DNA of 47,550 nt, taken from Bacteroidales bacterium (lineage in GTDB: Bacteria; Bacteroidota; Bacteroidia; Bacteroidales; UBA932). The DNA lies in contig SUYV01000010.1 in the NCBI GenBank assembly GCA_015060255.1, positions 1 to 47,550 on the forward strand, in the 5' to 3' direction. The notes under the pieces were generated by a model. That model had not been told where the DNA came from. It made no database searches and saw nothing but the letters and a program-made list of their open reading frames with translations. Position 1 is the stretch's first letter; every line of letters starts with the position of its first letter. This document shows positions 19,267 through 28,791 of this stretch, one piece after another. Position numbers and translations under genes: made by a program.

Positions 19267-21288
19267 CTAAAGCATAGCCTTCACCTGGTTGTAAACATTC
19301 TGAGCTGTGAAGCCGAGCTTCTCGTCAAGCACCTTGTATGGAGCTGAGAAACCGAAGCTTTCGAGTCCAAATACCTTGCCGTTGCAACCTACAAGACCCT
19401 GGAGGTTGACAGGAAGGCCTGCTGTAAGTCCAAACACCTTGGCACCCGCAGGAAGTATGCTTTCCTGATACTCCTTGCTCTGGCTGCGGAAGAGACCCTC
19501 TGAAGGGCAGCTCACGATGCGGATCTTGACACCCTCCTCACGAAGGAGCTTGGCTCCTGCTGCGAGTGTAGACACCTCAGAACCTGAAGCCACGAGGATG
19601 ACATCCGGATTCTCATCTGCTCCACCGACGATGTATGCACCCTTTTCAGCCTGAGTGTAATCAGTTCCCTCAGGAAGCATTTCGATGTTCTGGCGAGAGA
19701 AGATAAGACCTGTAGGAGAGTCTGTGTTCTCCATAGCCATCTTCCAGCATACGGTAGTCTCCTCAGAATCTGCAGGACGCAGTACGAGCATCGAGTTCTT
19801 TCCGCTATGGTTCTTCAGTTTCTCCATCAGACGGATCTGAGCCTCATGCTCAACAGGCTCATGTGTAGGTCCGTCCTCTCCCACTCTGAACGCATCGTGT
19901 GTCCAGATGAACTTCACAGGAAGTTCCATAAGGGCTGCCATGCGCACTGCCGGCTTCATATAATCAGAGAAAACGAAGAATGTTCCGCAGGCTGCAATCA
20001 CACCACCATGCAGAGTCATACCGATACATATACAAGCCATTGTAAGCTCTGCAACGCCTGCCTGGAAGAATGCTCCGCTGAAGTCACCCTTCACGAATGC
20101 AGTAGTCTTCTTGAGGAAGCCGTCGGTCTTGTCTGAATTTGAAAGGTCTGCAGATGCGCAGATCATGTTAGGCACCTGCTCTGCGAGCTGTCCGAGAACT
20201 GCAGCTGAAGCATTTCTGGTCGCATCACCAACCTTCTGCTGAACCTTGCTCCAGTCCACCTTAGGAGCAGCTCCGCTGAACCAGTCAGCCTGCTGAGCAG
20301 CCTTCTCAGGATTAGCAGCAGCCCATGCAGCCTCTTCTGCACGACGCTCTGCCACGATAGTCTTGAGCTGAGCCTCGCGTTGTGAGTATAGTTCCTTCAC
20401 CTCATCAAAGATGACGAACGGTTCGTCTGGATTTCCTCCGAGATTGACGATGGTATTTCTGAACGCATCACCGCCAAGAGGTGCTCCGTGAGTCTTGCAG
20501 TTACGCTCGAAGCTCTGATTGTCGGCAGTCTTCGCGCCCTTGCCCATCACGCACTTTCCGATAATGAGTACAGGACGGTCTGTAACGGTCTTGGCCTCAT
20601 CGAGAGCCTGACGGATCTGGCAGCAGTCGTTTCCGTTGATGGCGATGACATGCCATCCCCATGCGCGGTATTTCATTGCAGTATCCTCATCCATAACATC
20701 ACGACACTCCGTAGACAGCTGGATGTCGTTCGAGTCATAGAACATCACAAGGTTGCCGAGTCCGAGAGTTCCCGCCACGCGACCTGCGCCCTGCGAGATC
20801 TCCTCCTGGATACCTCCGTCAGAGATATATGCATAGATTGTCTCCTTCGCGAATGTAGGGTTTCCTGTGCGCTCTGCAAGGAATTTTGCCGCAATCGCAG
20901 CTCCAACTGCAAACACGTGACCCTGACCGAGAGGACCGGAGGTATTCTCGATGCCGCGCATAACGTCAACCTCTGGATGGCCAGGAGTAGGCGAGCCCCA
21001 CTGACGAAGCTGCTGGAGTTCCTCAAGTGAGAACTTTCCTGTCAATGCGAGCTGAGAATAAAGCATCGGAGCCATGTGTCCCGGATCGAGGAAGAAACGG
21101 TCACGTCCCTCCCATTTAGGGTTTGCCGGATCATACTGGAGATACTCTGAATAAAGGACATTGATGAAGTCTGCTCCACCCATTGCTCCGCCCGGGTGAC
21201 CTGATTTCGCCTTTTCTACCATGGAAGCCGCCAGAATTCTGATGTTGTCGGCAGCAAGATTCATTACCTTAGTGTCATTCATAATCAT
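19267..21288 (-). CDS. tkt: Transketolase
   Basis: Thiamine-diphosphate enzyme of the non-oxidative pentose phosphate pathway, using the xylulose-5-phosphate made by XylB. It has 673 aa, full length. Visible motifs are AKSGHPGGAMGGAD near residue 32, GPLGQGHVFAVG, the TPP-binding ISDGGIQEEISQGA (with SDGG in place of GDG), and FIWTHDAFRVGEDGPTHEP in the pyrimidine domain. A start two codons downstream is possible. It heads an operon with xylanase and GH35-like genes, which is unusual for a central-metabolism gene and suggests that flux into pentose metabolism is induced together with xylan cutting. Whether a housekeeping copy exists elsewhere cannot be seen. Confidence 0.97.
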   Translation of the reverse strand: MIMNDTKVMNLAADNIRILAASMVEKAKSGHPGGAMGGADFINVLYSEYLQYDPANPKWEGRDRFFLDPGHMAPMLYSQLALTGKFSLEELQQLRQWGSPTPGHPEVDVMRGIENTSGPLGQGHVFAVGAAIAAKFLAERTGNPTFAKETIYAYISDGGIQEEISQGAGRVAGTLGLGNLVMFYDSNDIQLSTECRDVMDEDTAMKYRAWGWHVIAINGNDCCQIRQALDEAKTVTDRPVLIIGKCVMGKGAKTADNQSFERNCKTHGAPLGGDAFRNTIVNLGGNPDEPFVIFDEVKELYSQREAQLKTIVAERRAEEAAWAAANPEKAAQQADWFSGAAPKVDWSKVQQKVGDATRNASAAVLGQLAEQVPNMICASADLSNSDKTDGFLKKTTAFVKGDFSGAFFQAGVAELTMACICIGMTLHGGVIAACGTFFVFSDYMKPAVRMAALMELPVKFIWTHDAFRVGEDGPTHEPVEHEAQIRLMEKLKNHSGKNSMLVLRPADSEETTVCWKMAMENTDSPTGLIFSRQNIEMLPEGTDYTQAEKGAYIVGGADENPDVILVASGSEVSTLAAGAKLLREEGVKIRIVSCPSEGLFRSQSKEYQESILPAGAKVFGLTAGLPVNLQGLVGCNGKVFGLESFGFSAPYKVLDEKLGFTAQNVYNQVKAML

Positions 21289-21360
21289 ATAGGATATTAT
21301 TAATTCCGATTTAAAATCTTGCGAATATAATAATTTTTATACAAGTGTCGCGAAATTAAT

Positions 21361-21368
21361 TATCTTTG
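21361..21368 (+). promoter_or_regulatory. -7 box of the xylan esterase-GH67 operon
   Basis: TATCTTTG is an exact TAnnTTTG match, 22 bp before the esterase ATG, in the 102-bp gap divergent from transketolase. A near match, TATATTCG, lies on the minus strand for transketolase. No TTG at -33 was seen. Confidence 0.5.
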
Positions 21369-21390
21369 TGTTGCATATAACACTAACCAC

Positions 21391-23004
21391 ATGAAACGCA
21401 CAATCGCATTCCTTATCTCCATCATTGCCGTAACGACAATGTATGCAGGAGTCAGGCTTCCTTCTGTAATCAGCGACGGGATGGTCATTCAAAGAGGACA
21501 GCCTATACTCATATGGGGCTGGGCCGACAGCGGCGAAAAGTTCGAAGTTAGCTGGCAGGACGTCAGTTATCCTGTAGAGGCTGACGAGAACGGAAACTGG
21601 CAGATAACATTCCCGGCAATGAATGCGGGAGGTCCTCACACGCTCAAGGCAGACACATTGGAAGTCAAGGACATACTGATAGGAGACGTATACCTCTGTT
21701 CAGGCCAGTCTAACATGGAGCTCCCGGTCAGACGTGTCACTGACCTGTTCGCAAAGGAAATTGCCGAATACGAAAACAATGCGATAAGACAATTCATTGT
21801 TCCTAAGGTAACTGACTTCAACACCGAAAGAGAAGATACTCCTCAGGCTTCATGGACTCCTTGCGACCAGGAAAATGTAATGGAGTTTTCTGCGTTGGCA
21901 TATTTCTTCGCAAAGGAGATCCACGCAAAGACAAAAGTGCCTGTAGGAATAGTCAATGCAAGCTGGGGAGGCACCCCAATAGAAGCATGGATGAGCGAAA
22001 GAAGCCTTCAGGCATATCCTCACTACATCAATGAGAAACAGCTGTATGAGGATGAGGGCTATATGAAGCGTATCAAGGTCATGGAAGGTGAGCACTTCCA
22101 TCGCTGGAACTCGATCCTATATGCGAACGATCCGGGATACCACGGACAGGAGCCTTGGTTCTCGGAAAGCTACAACGACCGCAACTGGCCGGAGGTGGAC
22201 ATGTTCTCAAAAAAATGGGGAAATGACGGGATGAACCCAAGAGGAGGCTCACACTGGCTGAGGAAAAGTTTCAAGGTATCCAGAAAGATGGCCGGAAAGG
22301 AGGGCATCCTCAGACTTGGATGCATCGTTGACGCTGATTCGGTCTACGTAAACGGACAATTCGTCGGATCGACAGGCTATCAGTACCCTCCTCGCATCTA
22401 CAGAATACCGGAAGGTCTCCTGAAGGAAGGAGAAAACAATATCACCGTCAGAGTGGTAAGCAATGGCGGACAGCCATCATTTGTACCGGAGAAACCCTAC
22501 AAGATAATAATTGGCAAGAAAGACATCAAGCTGGAAGGCAAGTGGAAGTACAGGATGGGAGCCCCAATGCCGCCGGCTCCATCCATGATGTTCTTCTGCT
22601 ATAAGCCTGTATGCCTGTACAATGCCATGATATCCCCATTGAGGAACCTGCGTTTCAGCGGCGTATTATGGTATCAGGGGGAATCTAATGTGGACAGGAG
22701 AAATGAATACGCAGACCTGCTTACAAAGATGATGCAGGACTGGAGAATGACCTTCATGGCCCCGAACATGCCGTTCTACATTGTGGAATTGGCTGAATTC
22801 CTGCACAAGGACGATAAAGCAGGAAGAGCAGCATGGGACTATATGCGCGAGCAGCAGGCAAAAGCAGCAAAAGAAAACGCAAATGCTGTATTGATCAAGA
22901 ACAAGGATCTCGGAGAATGGAACGACATTCATCCTCTTGACAAGAAGACTCTCGGAAAAAGAGCAGCTAAAGCTGCAATAGATGATCTGAAGAAAAACAA
23001 CTAA
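21391..23004 (+). CDS. SGNH (SASA-family) acetylesterase, probable acetylxylan esterase
   Basis: A 537-aa exported esterase (signal peptide about 1-19). The catalytic serine is S107 in CSGQSNME, and the Asp/His pair is D512 and H514 in NDIHPLDKK near the C-terminus, as in the sialate-O-acetylesterase family. The SGNH fold is split by a jelly-roll domain like the GH2 sugar-binding domain (about 225-375, with HWLRKSFKV and DSVYVNGQFVGS). Annotation pipelines usually call it sialate O-acetylesterase, but the operon (GPH symporter, GH10, GH43, GH67) points to acetyl groups on xylan. It is the first gene of that operon. Confidence 0.85.
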   Translation: MKRTIAFLISIIAVTTMYAGVRLPSVISDGMVIQRGQPILIWGWADSGEKFEVSWQDVSYPVEADENGNWQITFPAMNAGGPHTLKADTLEVKDILIGDVYLCSGQSNMELPVRRVTDLFAKEIAEYENNAIRQFIVPKVTDFNTEREDTPQASWTPCDQENVMEFSALAYFFAKEIHAKTKVPVGIVNASWGGTPIEAWMSERSLQAYPHYINEKQLYEDEGYMKRIKVMEGEHFHRWNSILYANDPGYHGQEPWFSESYNDRNWPEVDMFSKKWGNDGMNPRGGSHWLRKSFKVSRKMAGKEGILRLGCIVDADSVYVNGQFVGSTGYQYPPRIYRIPEGLLKEGENNITVRVVSNGGQPSFVPEKPYKIIIGKKDIKLEGKWKYRMGAPMPPAPSMMFFCYKPVCLYNAMISPLRNLRFSGVLWYQGESNVDRRNEYADLLTKMMQDWRMTFMAPNMPFYIVELAEFLHKDDKAGRAAWDYMREQQAKAAKENANAVLIKNKDLGEWNDIHPLDKKTLGKRAAKAAIDDLKKNN

Positions 23005-23017
23005 AATCAATAACCAC

Positions 23018-24433
23018 ATGTCACAATCAAACAACGAAGCGAAAGGCTTCTACAAATTGTCGTGGATCCAGCGCATCGGCTTCGGAGCCGGCGACATGGC
23101 ACAGAACCTCATCTATCAGACTGTCAGCATCTGGTTGCTGTTCTTCTACACCAACGTCTATGGCATCAGTCCGGCAGCTGCCGCGCTCATGTTCCTGATA
23201 GTAAGGCTCGTCGACGTAATCTGGGACCCTCTCGTAGGCGCCTTTGTCGACAAAGGCAACCCGAAATGGGGAAAATACCGTTCATGGCTTATCCTCGGCG
23301 GAATTCCGCTTGCAGGACTGGCGATACTCTGCTTCTGGAACGGGTTCAGCGGATCGCTGGTATACGCCTACGTCACATATGTAGGAATGAGCATGTGCTA
23401 CACATTGGTCAACGTGCCTTATGGAGCATTGAACTCATCCCTTACAAGAGACACCGAGGAGATCACAATCCTCACTTCTACACGTATGTTCATGGCCAAT
23501 CTCGGCGCCCTGATCGTGAAGTCGCTCCCTATGGTGATCGCGATCTTCGCTCCTATGGCGGCAGATGGAACAGCCATCATCGACAAGCCTGAGTCGGCTT
23601 CCGCATGGTTCATCACCATGACCATCTTCGCTCTGGCAGGTCTCGCCCTTCTGGTCTTCTCGTTCTCTCAGTGCAAGGAAAGGGTCGTGATGGACAAGAA
23701 GGAATCAGAGAATGTGAAGGTCAGCGACCTTTGGATGGAGTTCCTCCGCAACCGTCCTCTCAGGGTGCTTGCGTTCTTCTTCGTCACAGCATTTGCCATG
23801 ATGAGCATCGGAAACGCTGCTGATGCATATTTCATGACATATAATGTCGGAGCCACCCCTATGATGACAACTGCATTCATGTGGCTCGGCACCATCCCGG
23901 CATTCATATTCATGCCTCTTGTACCTGCAATCAAGCGCAAGATCGGAAAGAAGGGAATGTTCTACCTCTTCCTCGGAACAGCAGTGGCAGGTATGGCCAT
24001 GATGTACATATTCGTGTCAGTAGAGGCCCTCAAGCAGTTCTGGCTCCTCTGCATCGCACAGTTCGTAAAGAGCACAGGCATCATCGTGGCTACAGGATAC
24101 ATGTGGGCTCTGGTTCCTGAGGTAGTATCATACGGAGAATATACTTCAGGACGCCGCATCGCCGGCATCGTGAACGCTCTCACAGGCATATTCTTCAAGG
24201 CCGGAATGGCCCTCGGAGGCGTTGTGCCTGGCCTCGTACTCTCAATCGTAGGATTCGACGCAGCGCTCTCGCACCAGACTCCTCTCGCAGAGCAGGGCAT
24301 CCTCTGGCTTGTATGCGTGATACCTGCAGTCCTTCTCGTCCTCGCAATGTGGATCATCTCGAAGTATGAACTTGAGGACGACGTAATCGACAAGATCAAC
24401 ATGGAAATCGAAGAAAGAGCTAAAAACCAATAA
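23018..24433 (+). CDS. GPH-family cation symporter, probable xylo-oligosaccharide importer
   Basis: A 471-aa inner-membrane transporter with about twelve hydrophobic segments. The family start is KLSWIQRIGFGAGDMAQN, followed by RLVDVIWDPLVGAFVDK and RTSG-like loops typical of glycoside-pentoside-hexuronide:cation symporters (XynP, MelB). It starts 14 bp after the esterase and ends three bases before the GH10 gene. The arrangement symporter-GH10-GH43 resembles the xynD-xynA-xynB cluster described in Prevotella bryantii. Xylobiose or longer xylo-oligomers, possibly with glucuronate, are the likely substrates. Confidence 0.9.
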   Translation: MSQSNNEAKGFYKLSWIQRIGFGAGDMAQNLIYQTVSIWLLFFYTNVYGISPAAAALMFLIVRLVDVIWDPLVGAFVDKGNPKWGKYRSWLILGGIPLAGLAILCFWNGFSGSLVYAYVTYVGMSMCYTLVNVPYGALNSSLTRDTEEITILTSTRMFMANLGALIVKSLPMVIAIFAPMAADGTAIIDKPESASAWFITMTIFALAGLALLVFSFSQCKERVVMDKKESENVKVSDLWMEFLRNRPLRVLAFFFVTAFAMMSIGNAADAYFMTYNVGATPMMTTAFMWLGTIPAFIFMPLVPAIKRKIGKKGMFYLFLGTAVAGMAMMYIFVSVEALKQFWLLCIAQFVKSTGIIVATGYMWALVPEVVSYGEYTSGRRIAGIVNALTGIFFKAGMALGGVVPGLVLSIVGFDAALSHQTPLAEQGILWLVCVIPAVLLVLAMWIISKYELEDDVIDKINMEIEERAKNQ

Positions 24434-24436
24434 ATT

Positions 24437-25525
24437 ATGAGAAACACGCTTATTCTTGCAGCCGCATTGCTGGTTGCTTCTTGCGGTGCAGCCGAAGAAA
24501 AGGGAGTAAAAGACGCATTTGAAGGCAAGTTCTACATCGGAGCAGCCCTCAATGCATCGGAAATCGTCGGTGCAGACACAGCCGGCGTCGAAATCCTCAA
24601 GAAACATTTCAATTCCATCGTAGCAGAAAACTGCATGAAATGCGAGGAAATCCATCCACAGGAGGATGTATACAACTTCACTCTTTCCGACAAGTTTGTT
24701 GAGTTCGGTGAGGAGAATGACATGTTCATCATAGGCCACTGCCTCGTATGGCACTCGCAGCTTGCAAAATGGTTTGCATATGACGAAGAGGGCAACTATG
24801 TGACCCCTGAAGTCCTCAAGCAGAGGATGAAAGACCATATCACCACAATCGTGACACGCTACAAGGGACGCGTACACGGCTGGGATGTAGTAAATGAGGC
24901 AATCGTGGAGGACGGTTCATACAGAAAGAGTCCTTTCTATGAAATCCTCGGCGAGGAGTTCATTCCATGGGCATTCGAGTGTGCACACGCTGCAGACCCT
25001 GACGCAGAGCTTTATCTGAACGACTACGGAATGAATGTCCCTGGCAGACGCGACACTTATGTCAAGCTCATCAATGACCTCAAGGCTCGCGGCCTGCGCA
25101 TCGATGCAATCGGAATGCAGGGCCACATGGGCATGGACTACCCTACTGTCGAGGAGTTTGAGACAAGCCTCCTCGCCTATGCAGGCACAGGAGTGAACGT
25201 AATGATCACAGAGTGGGACATGTCAGCGCTTCCTACAGTAAACATGGGTGCGAACATCAGCGACATCGAAGAGTTCAAGGCCAGCCTCAACCCATATCCG
25301 GACGGCCTTCCTGAGGAAGTTGCAGCAGTATGGAACGAGAGAATGAAGGCATTCATGGACCTCTTCCTCAAGCATTCCGACAAGATCACAAGAGTTACAG
25401 CATGGGGTATCAGCGACGATGACTCATGGAAGAACGGATGGCCTGTAAGAGGCCGTACGGACTACCCTCTCCTGTTCGACCGCAACCTCGAGCCTAAGCC
25501 ATTCCTTAACGAATACACTAAATAA
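24437..25525 (+). CDS. GH10 endo-beta-1,4-xylanase, single domain lipoprotein
   Basis: A compact 362-aa xylanase with lipobox LVASC (C16) and no binding module. The catalytic pair is E154 in [10 protein letters not shown] (acid/base) and E259 in VMITEWDMS (nucleophile; most GH10s have TELD here, so Trp is a mild variant). [11 protein letters not shown] and WGISDDDSW complete the family pattern. The absence of a CBM and the link to an inner-membrane symporter suggest action on imported oligosaccharides in the periplasm, while the longer GH10 at 17508 handles polymer. It is three bases after the symporter and nine before GH43. Confidence 0.95.
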   Translation: MRNTLILAAALLVASCGAAEEKGVKDAFEGKFYIGAALNASEIVGADTAGVEILKKHFNSIVAENCMKCEEIHPQEDVYNFTLSDKFVEFGEENDMFIIGHCLVWHSQLAKWFAYDEEGNYVTPEVLKQRMKDHITTIVTRYKGRVHGWDVVNEAIVEDGSYRKSPFYEILGEEFIPWAFECAHAADPDAELYLNDYGMNVPGRRDTYVKLINDLKARGLRIDAIGMQGHMGMDYPTVEEFETSLLAYAGTGVNVMITEWDMSALPTVNMGANISDIEEFKASLNPYPDGLPEEVAAVWNERMKAFMDLFLKHSDKITRVTAWGISDDDSWKNGWPVRGRTDYPLLFDRNLEPKPFLNEYTK

Positions 25526-25533
25526 CAACCGAT

Positions 25534-26511
25534 ATGAAGACACCTAAGAGATATCTCGTTCCAGCCGACTATATGGCAGATCCTTCCGTTCATGTATGGG
25601 ACGGTAAATTATACATCTACCCTTCACACGACTGGGAGTCCGGTATCGCAGAGAACGACAACGGAGACCACTTCAACATGAAGGACTACCATGTGTTCAG
25701 CCTCAACGGAAACGACCCTATGACATCTGAAGTAGTTGACCACGGAATGGTCATGGAAGTGGCGGACATTCCATGGGCAGGACGCCAGCTCTGGGACTGC
25801 GACGTAGCCAGGAAAGACGGAAAGTACTACATGTACTTCCCCCTCAAGGACAAGAACGACATCTTCCGTCTCGGTGTTGCCATAAGCGACTCGCCTACAG
25901 GACCTTTCGTTCCTCAGCCCGACCCGATCAAGGGCAGCTACAGCATCGACCCTGCAATCCTCGAGGAAGACGGGAAATATTATATGTATTTCGGCGGCCT
26001 CTGGGGCGGACAGATGCAGAGATACAAGGACAACAAGGCTCTCGAAAGCGCATATCTTCCTGAGGGCAAGGAGGTTTCAATCCCTGCACGTGTGGTACGC
26101 CTCAGCGACGACATGCTCGAGTTCGCAGAAGAGCCGAAGCCTGTAGTCATCGTGGACGAAGAGGGCAAGCCTCTGACAGCAGACAACCCGTACCGCTTTT
26201 TCGAGGCATCATGGATGCACAAATACAACGGGAAATATTATTTCACATACTCTACAGGTGACACCCACTACCTCTGCTATGCGATCGGCGACAATCCGTA
26301 CGGACCTTTCACATACAAGGGAGTGATCCTTACTCCGGTTGTGGGATGGACTACACACCACTCTATCGTGGAGTTCGGCGGCAAATGGTGGCTCTTCCAT
26401 CACGACAGCGTCCCTTCAGGCGGAAAGACATGGCTCCGCAGCCTCAAGGTGTGCGAACTCAAGTACAACGAGGATGGAACAATCCAGACAATAGAAGGAC
26501 TCGATGAATAA
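25534..26511 (+). CDS. GH43 beta-xylosidase/arabinofuranosidase, cytoplasmic
   Basis: A 325-aa five-bladed propeller enzyme without a signal peptide, so likely to release xylose from imported xylo-oligosaccharides inside the cell. The three family acids are visible: D16 in YMADPSVH (base), D139 in YSIDPAI (pKa modulator) and E224 in FFEASWMHK (acid). It is closest in appearance to the short Bacteroidetes xylosidase/arabinosidase proteins (GH43 subfamily 1 type). The GH67 gene overlaps its end by eight bases, indicating coupled translation. Confidence 0.93.
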   Translation: MKTPKRYLVPADYMADPSVHVWDGKLYIYPSHDWESGIAENDNGDHFNMKDYHVFSLNGNDPMTSEVVDHGMVMEVADIPWAGRQLWDCDVARKDGKYYMYFPLKDKNDIFRLGVAISDSPTGPFVPQPDPIKGSYSIDPAILEEDGKYYMYFGGLWGGQMQRYKDNKALESAYLPEGKEVSIPARVVRLSDDMLEFAEEPKPVVIVDEEGKPLTADNPYRFFEASWMHKYNGKYYFTYSTGDTHYLCYAIGDNPYGPFTYKGVILTPVVGWTTHHSIVEFGGKWWLFHHDSVPSGGKTWLRSLKVCELKYNEDGTIQTIEGLDE

Positions 26512-28453
26512 GTTTTTCATATCAATGGCAATCGCGGCTGCGGTTGCCATTATAGGATGCAGCAAAAGCAATGATGACGGCACATGGTTGCTTGACGGAA
26601 GCCCGAAGGTAAATGCTGAAGTTGTTGTTGACGAGACACTGGATCTGGTCAATGACGGATTCATGATCAAGGACACTCCGGAAGGACGCAAGGTCCTTGC
26701 CAGGACTGAGATCGGAGCCCTGTACGGCACATACGCTCTCCAGAGGCTGGAGCGTACAGGTCAGGCAGACGGCGTTCTTGACATCAAGGAGGAACCGTCC
26801 TTCGAAAGACGTATCCTTAACCATTGGGACAACCTGAACAACACCATCGAAAGAGGTTATGCAGGATGGTCCATCTGGCATTGGGGTGAACCTGTTCCGG
26901 TTGAACTGATAAAGGAATATGCAAGGCTGAATGCATCCATAGGTATCAATGGAAGCGTGCTCAACAACGTGAACGCCACTCCGGAAATGCTTCGCAGAGA
27001 CTACCTGGAAAGAGTTGCAGAGATTGCTGACGTGATGCGTCCATACGGAGTCAGAGTATACCTGTCGGTCAACTTCTCGTCTCCGGCCGCCCTTGGCGGT
27101 CTGCCGACTTCGGATCCTCTGGACCCTGCAGTTCAGCAGTGGTGGAGATCGAAGGCTGAAGAAATTTACAGTTTGATCCCGGATTTCGGAGGCTTCCTCG
27201 TAAAAGCCAATTCTGAGGGACTCCCCGGCCCGCAGGACTTCAGCCGCACCCACGCGGACGGAGCAAACATGCTTGCTGACGCACTTGAACCATACGACGG
27301 AATCGTCATGTGGCGCGCATTCGTATACGCGCCGAACAGCCCGGACAGGGCAAACCAGGCATATGACGAGTTCATGCCTCTTGACGGAGAGTTCCGCGAC
27401 AATGTGCTGATACAGATCAAGAACGGTCCGGTGGATTTCCAGCCTCGCGAGCCTTTCAGCCCGCTTTTCGGCGGAATGACAAAGACTGCGATGATGGTCG
27501 AGTTCCAGATCACTCAGGAATATATGGGAGGTTCCAACCATCTTGTATACCTTTCGACGCAGCTGGAGGAATGTCTGGACAGCGACACTCATTGCGACAA
27601 TGAATACTCGACCGTGGCCGAGATCACTTCAGGAAAAGCTTATCCCGAAGTATACAACACCACAGCCATTGCAGGAGTCGCAAACATAGGACGCGACAAG
27701 AACTGGTGCGGACACTATTTCGCCCAGTCTTCATGGTATGCCTTCGGTCGCCTTGCATGGAATGCGGAGCTTTCTTCTGAAGAGATCGCCCGCGAATGGC
27801 TGCAGCAGACCTTCTCCACCGAGCCGGAATTCGTGGAGCCTGTGCTTGACATGATGATGACTTCCCGTGAGACAGCAGTCGACTACATGATGCCTCTCGG
27901 ACTCCATCACATATTTGCCGGCGAGCATCACTATGGCCCGGAGCCTTGGTATGAGCCCGAAGGAGCACGTCTGGACTGGCTCCCGAAATATTACCACCAG
28001 GCCGGACCTGACGGCATAGGATTCGACAGGACACGCAGCGGAAGCGGCAATGTGGACCAGTATCACGAGCCGCTTGCGTCAATGTACAACAGCCTTGAGA
28101 CATGTCCGGAAGAGCTGCTGCTCTGGTTCCACCATATACCTTGGGACCACAGGATGGCATCAGGCAGGACATTCTGGGACGAGATGTGCCACAGGTATGA
28201 CAGAGGCGTGAAGAAAGTACGCGAATATCAGGCTGTCTGGGATGCAGCAAAGCCTTATGTCGACGAGGAGCGTTGGGAGGCCGTAAGGGCCAAGCTCGAA
28301 ATTCAGGAGAGCGACGCCCGCTGGTGGCGCGACGCCTGCGTCCAGTATTTCGGAGAGTTCTCAGGCATGCCGGTTCCGGCAGATGTGGAACAGCCGGAGC
28401 GACCGCTTGAAGAGCTTAAGAAGATCAAGCTCAACATGAAGCATCATAACTGA
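26504..28453 (+). CDS. GH67 alpha-glucuronidase, lipoprotein
   Basis: Removes (4-O-methyl)glucuronic acid from the non-reducing-end xylose of xylo-oligosaccharides. It has 649 aa with a lipobox (AIIGC, C19), suggesting a periplasmic, membrane-tethered enzyme. Recognisable GH67 blocks are LNHWDNLNNTIERGYAG, FLVKANSEGLPGPQDF, KNGPVDFQPREPF and VEFQITQEYMG. By family knowledge the E in ANSEG is the acid, and D in GPVDFQ and E in EFQIT are base candidates. It ends the rightward operon. Its product feeds UxuB and UxuA encoded at 8602-10636, which explains why those genes are here. Confidence 0.96.
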   Translation: MNKFFISMAIAAAVAIIGCSKSNDDGTWLLDGSPKVNAEVVVDETLDLVNDGFMIKDTPEGRKVLARTEIGALYGTYALQRLERTGQADGVLDIKEEPSFERRILNHWDNLNNTIERGYAGWSIWHWGEPVPVELIKEYARLNASIGINGSVLNNVNATPEMLRRDYLERVAEIADVMRPYGVRVYLSVNFSSPAALGGLPTSDPLDPAVQQWWRSKAEEIYSLIPDFGGFLVKANSEGLPGPQDFSRTHADGANMLADALEPYDGIVMWRAFVYAPNSPDRANQAYDEFMPLDGEFRDNVLIQIKNGPVDFQPREPFSPLFGGMTKTAMMVEFQITQEYMGGSNHLVYLSTQLEECLDSDTHCDNEYSTVAEITSGKAYPEVYNTTAIAGVANIGRDKNWCGHYFAQSSWYAFGRLAWNAELSSEEIAREWLQQTFSTEPEFVEPVLDMMMTSRETAVDYMMPLGLHHIFAGEHHYGPEPWYEPEGARLDWLPKYYHQAGPDGIGFDRTRSGSGNVDQYHEPLASMYNSLETCPEELLLWFHHIPWDHRMASGRTFWDEMCHRYDRGVKKVREYQAVWDAAKPYVDEERWEAVRAKLEIQESDARWWRDACVQYFGEFSGMPVPADVEQPERPLEELKKIKLNMKHHN

Positions 28454-28470
28454 TATAGAGATCTGTATAT

Positions 28471-28791
28471 ATGAATATCGTCCGGAAAATAGGGTTATCA
28501 AAGCGGTATGGCAAATCCATATATGCCATATCAGCTGTATTGACTGTGGCTGCATCCTCCCTTGTCTTCTTCAATCCTTATGCAATCCCGACGTGTGTAC
28601 TGCTGAAACTGGTCAGCATCCCGATCATCCTGTATCTGTATACAACATTTACAAAGGAAACGGAAATATACTTCTATCTCAATCTTGGTATCAGCAGGAA
28701 AGAATACCGTTTCATCCCGTTTGTGGTAGAATTCATAGGCTTCATATTATTTATAACCCTTATAGCATATATCGGTGATGCAATCCGTTAA
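28471..28791 (+). CDS. Small membrane protein, probable partner of the adjacent ABC ATPase
   Basis: A 106-aa protein with three hydrophobic segments (about 17-35, 38-56, 84-103) and a Lys/Arg-rich start. I do not recognise a family. It overlaps the ABC ATPase gene, whose ATG (28778) is inside its last codons. The segment between helices two and three (TKETEIYFYLNLGISRKEYRF) resembles the cytoplasmic coupling segment of ABC-2 type permeases of lantibiotic-immunity kind, but the protein is far shorter than a normal permease. It is either a minimal permease or part of a split one. Confidence 0.7.
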   Translation: MNIVRKIGLSKRYGKSIYAISAVLTVAASSLVFFNPYAIPTCVLLKLVSIPIILYLYTTFTKETEIYFYLNLGISRKEYRFIPFVVEFIGFILFITLIAYIGDAIR

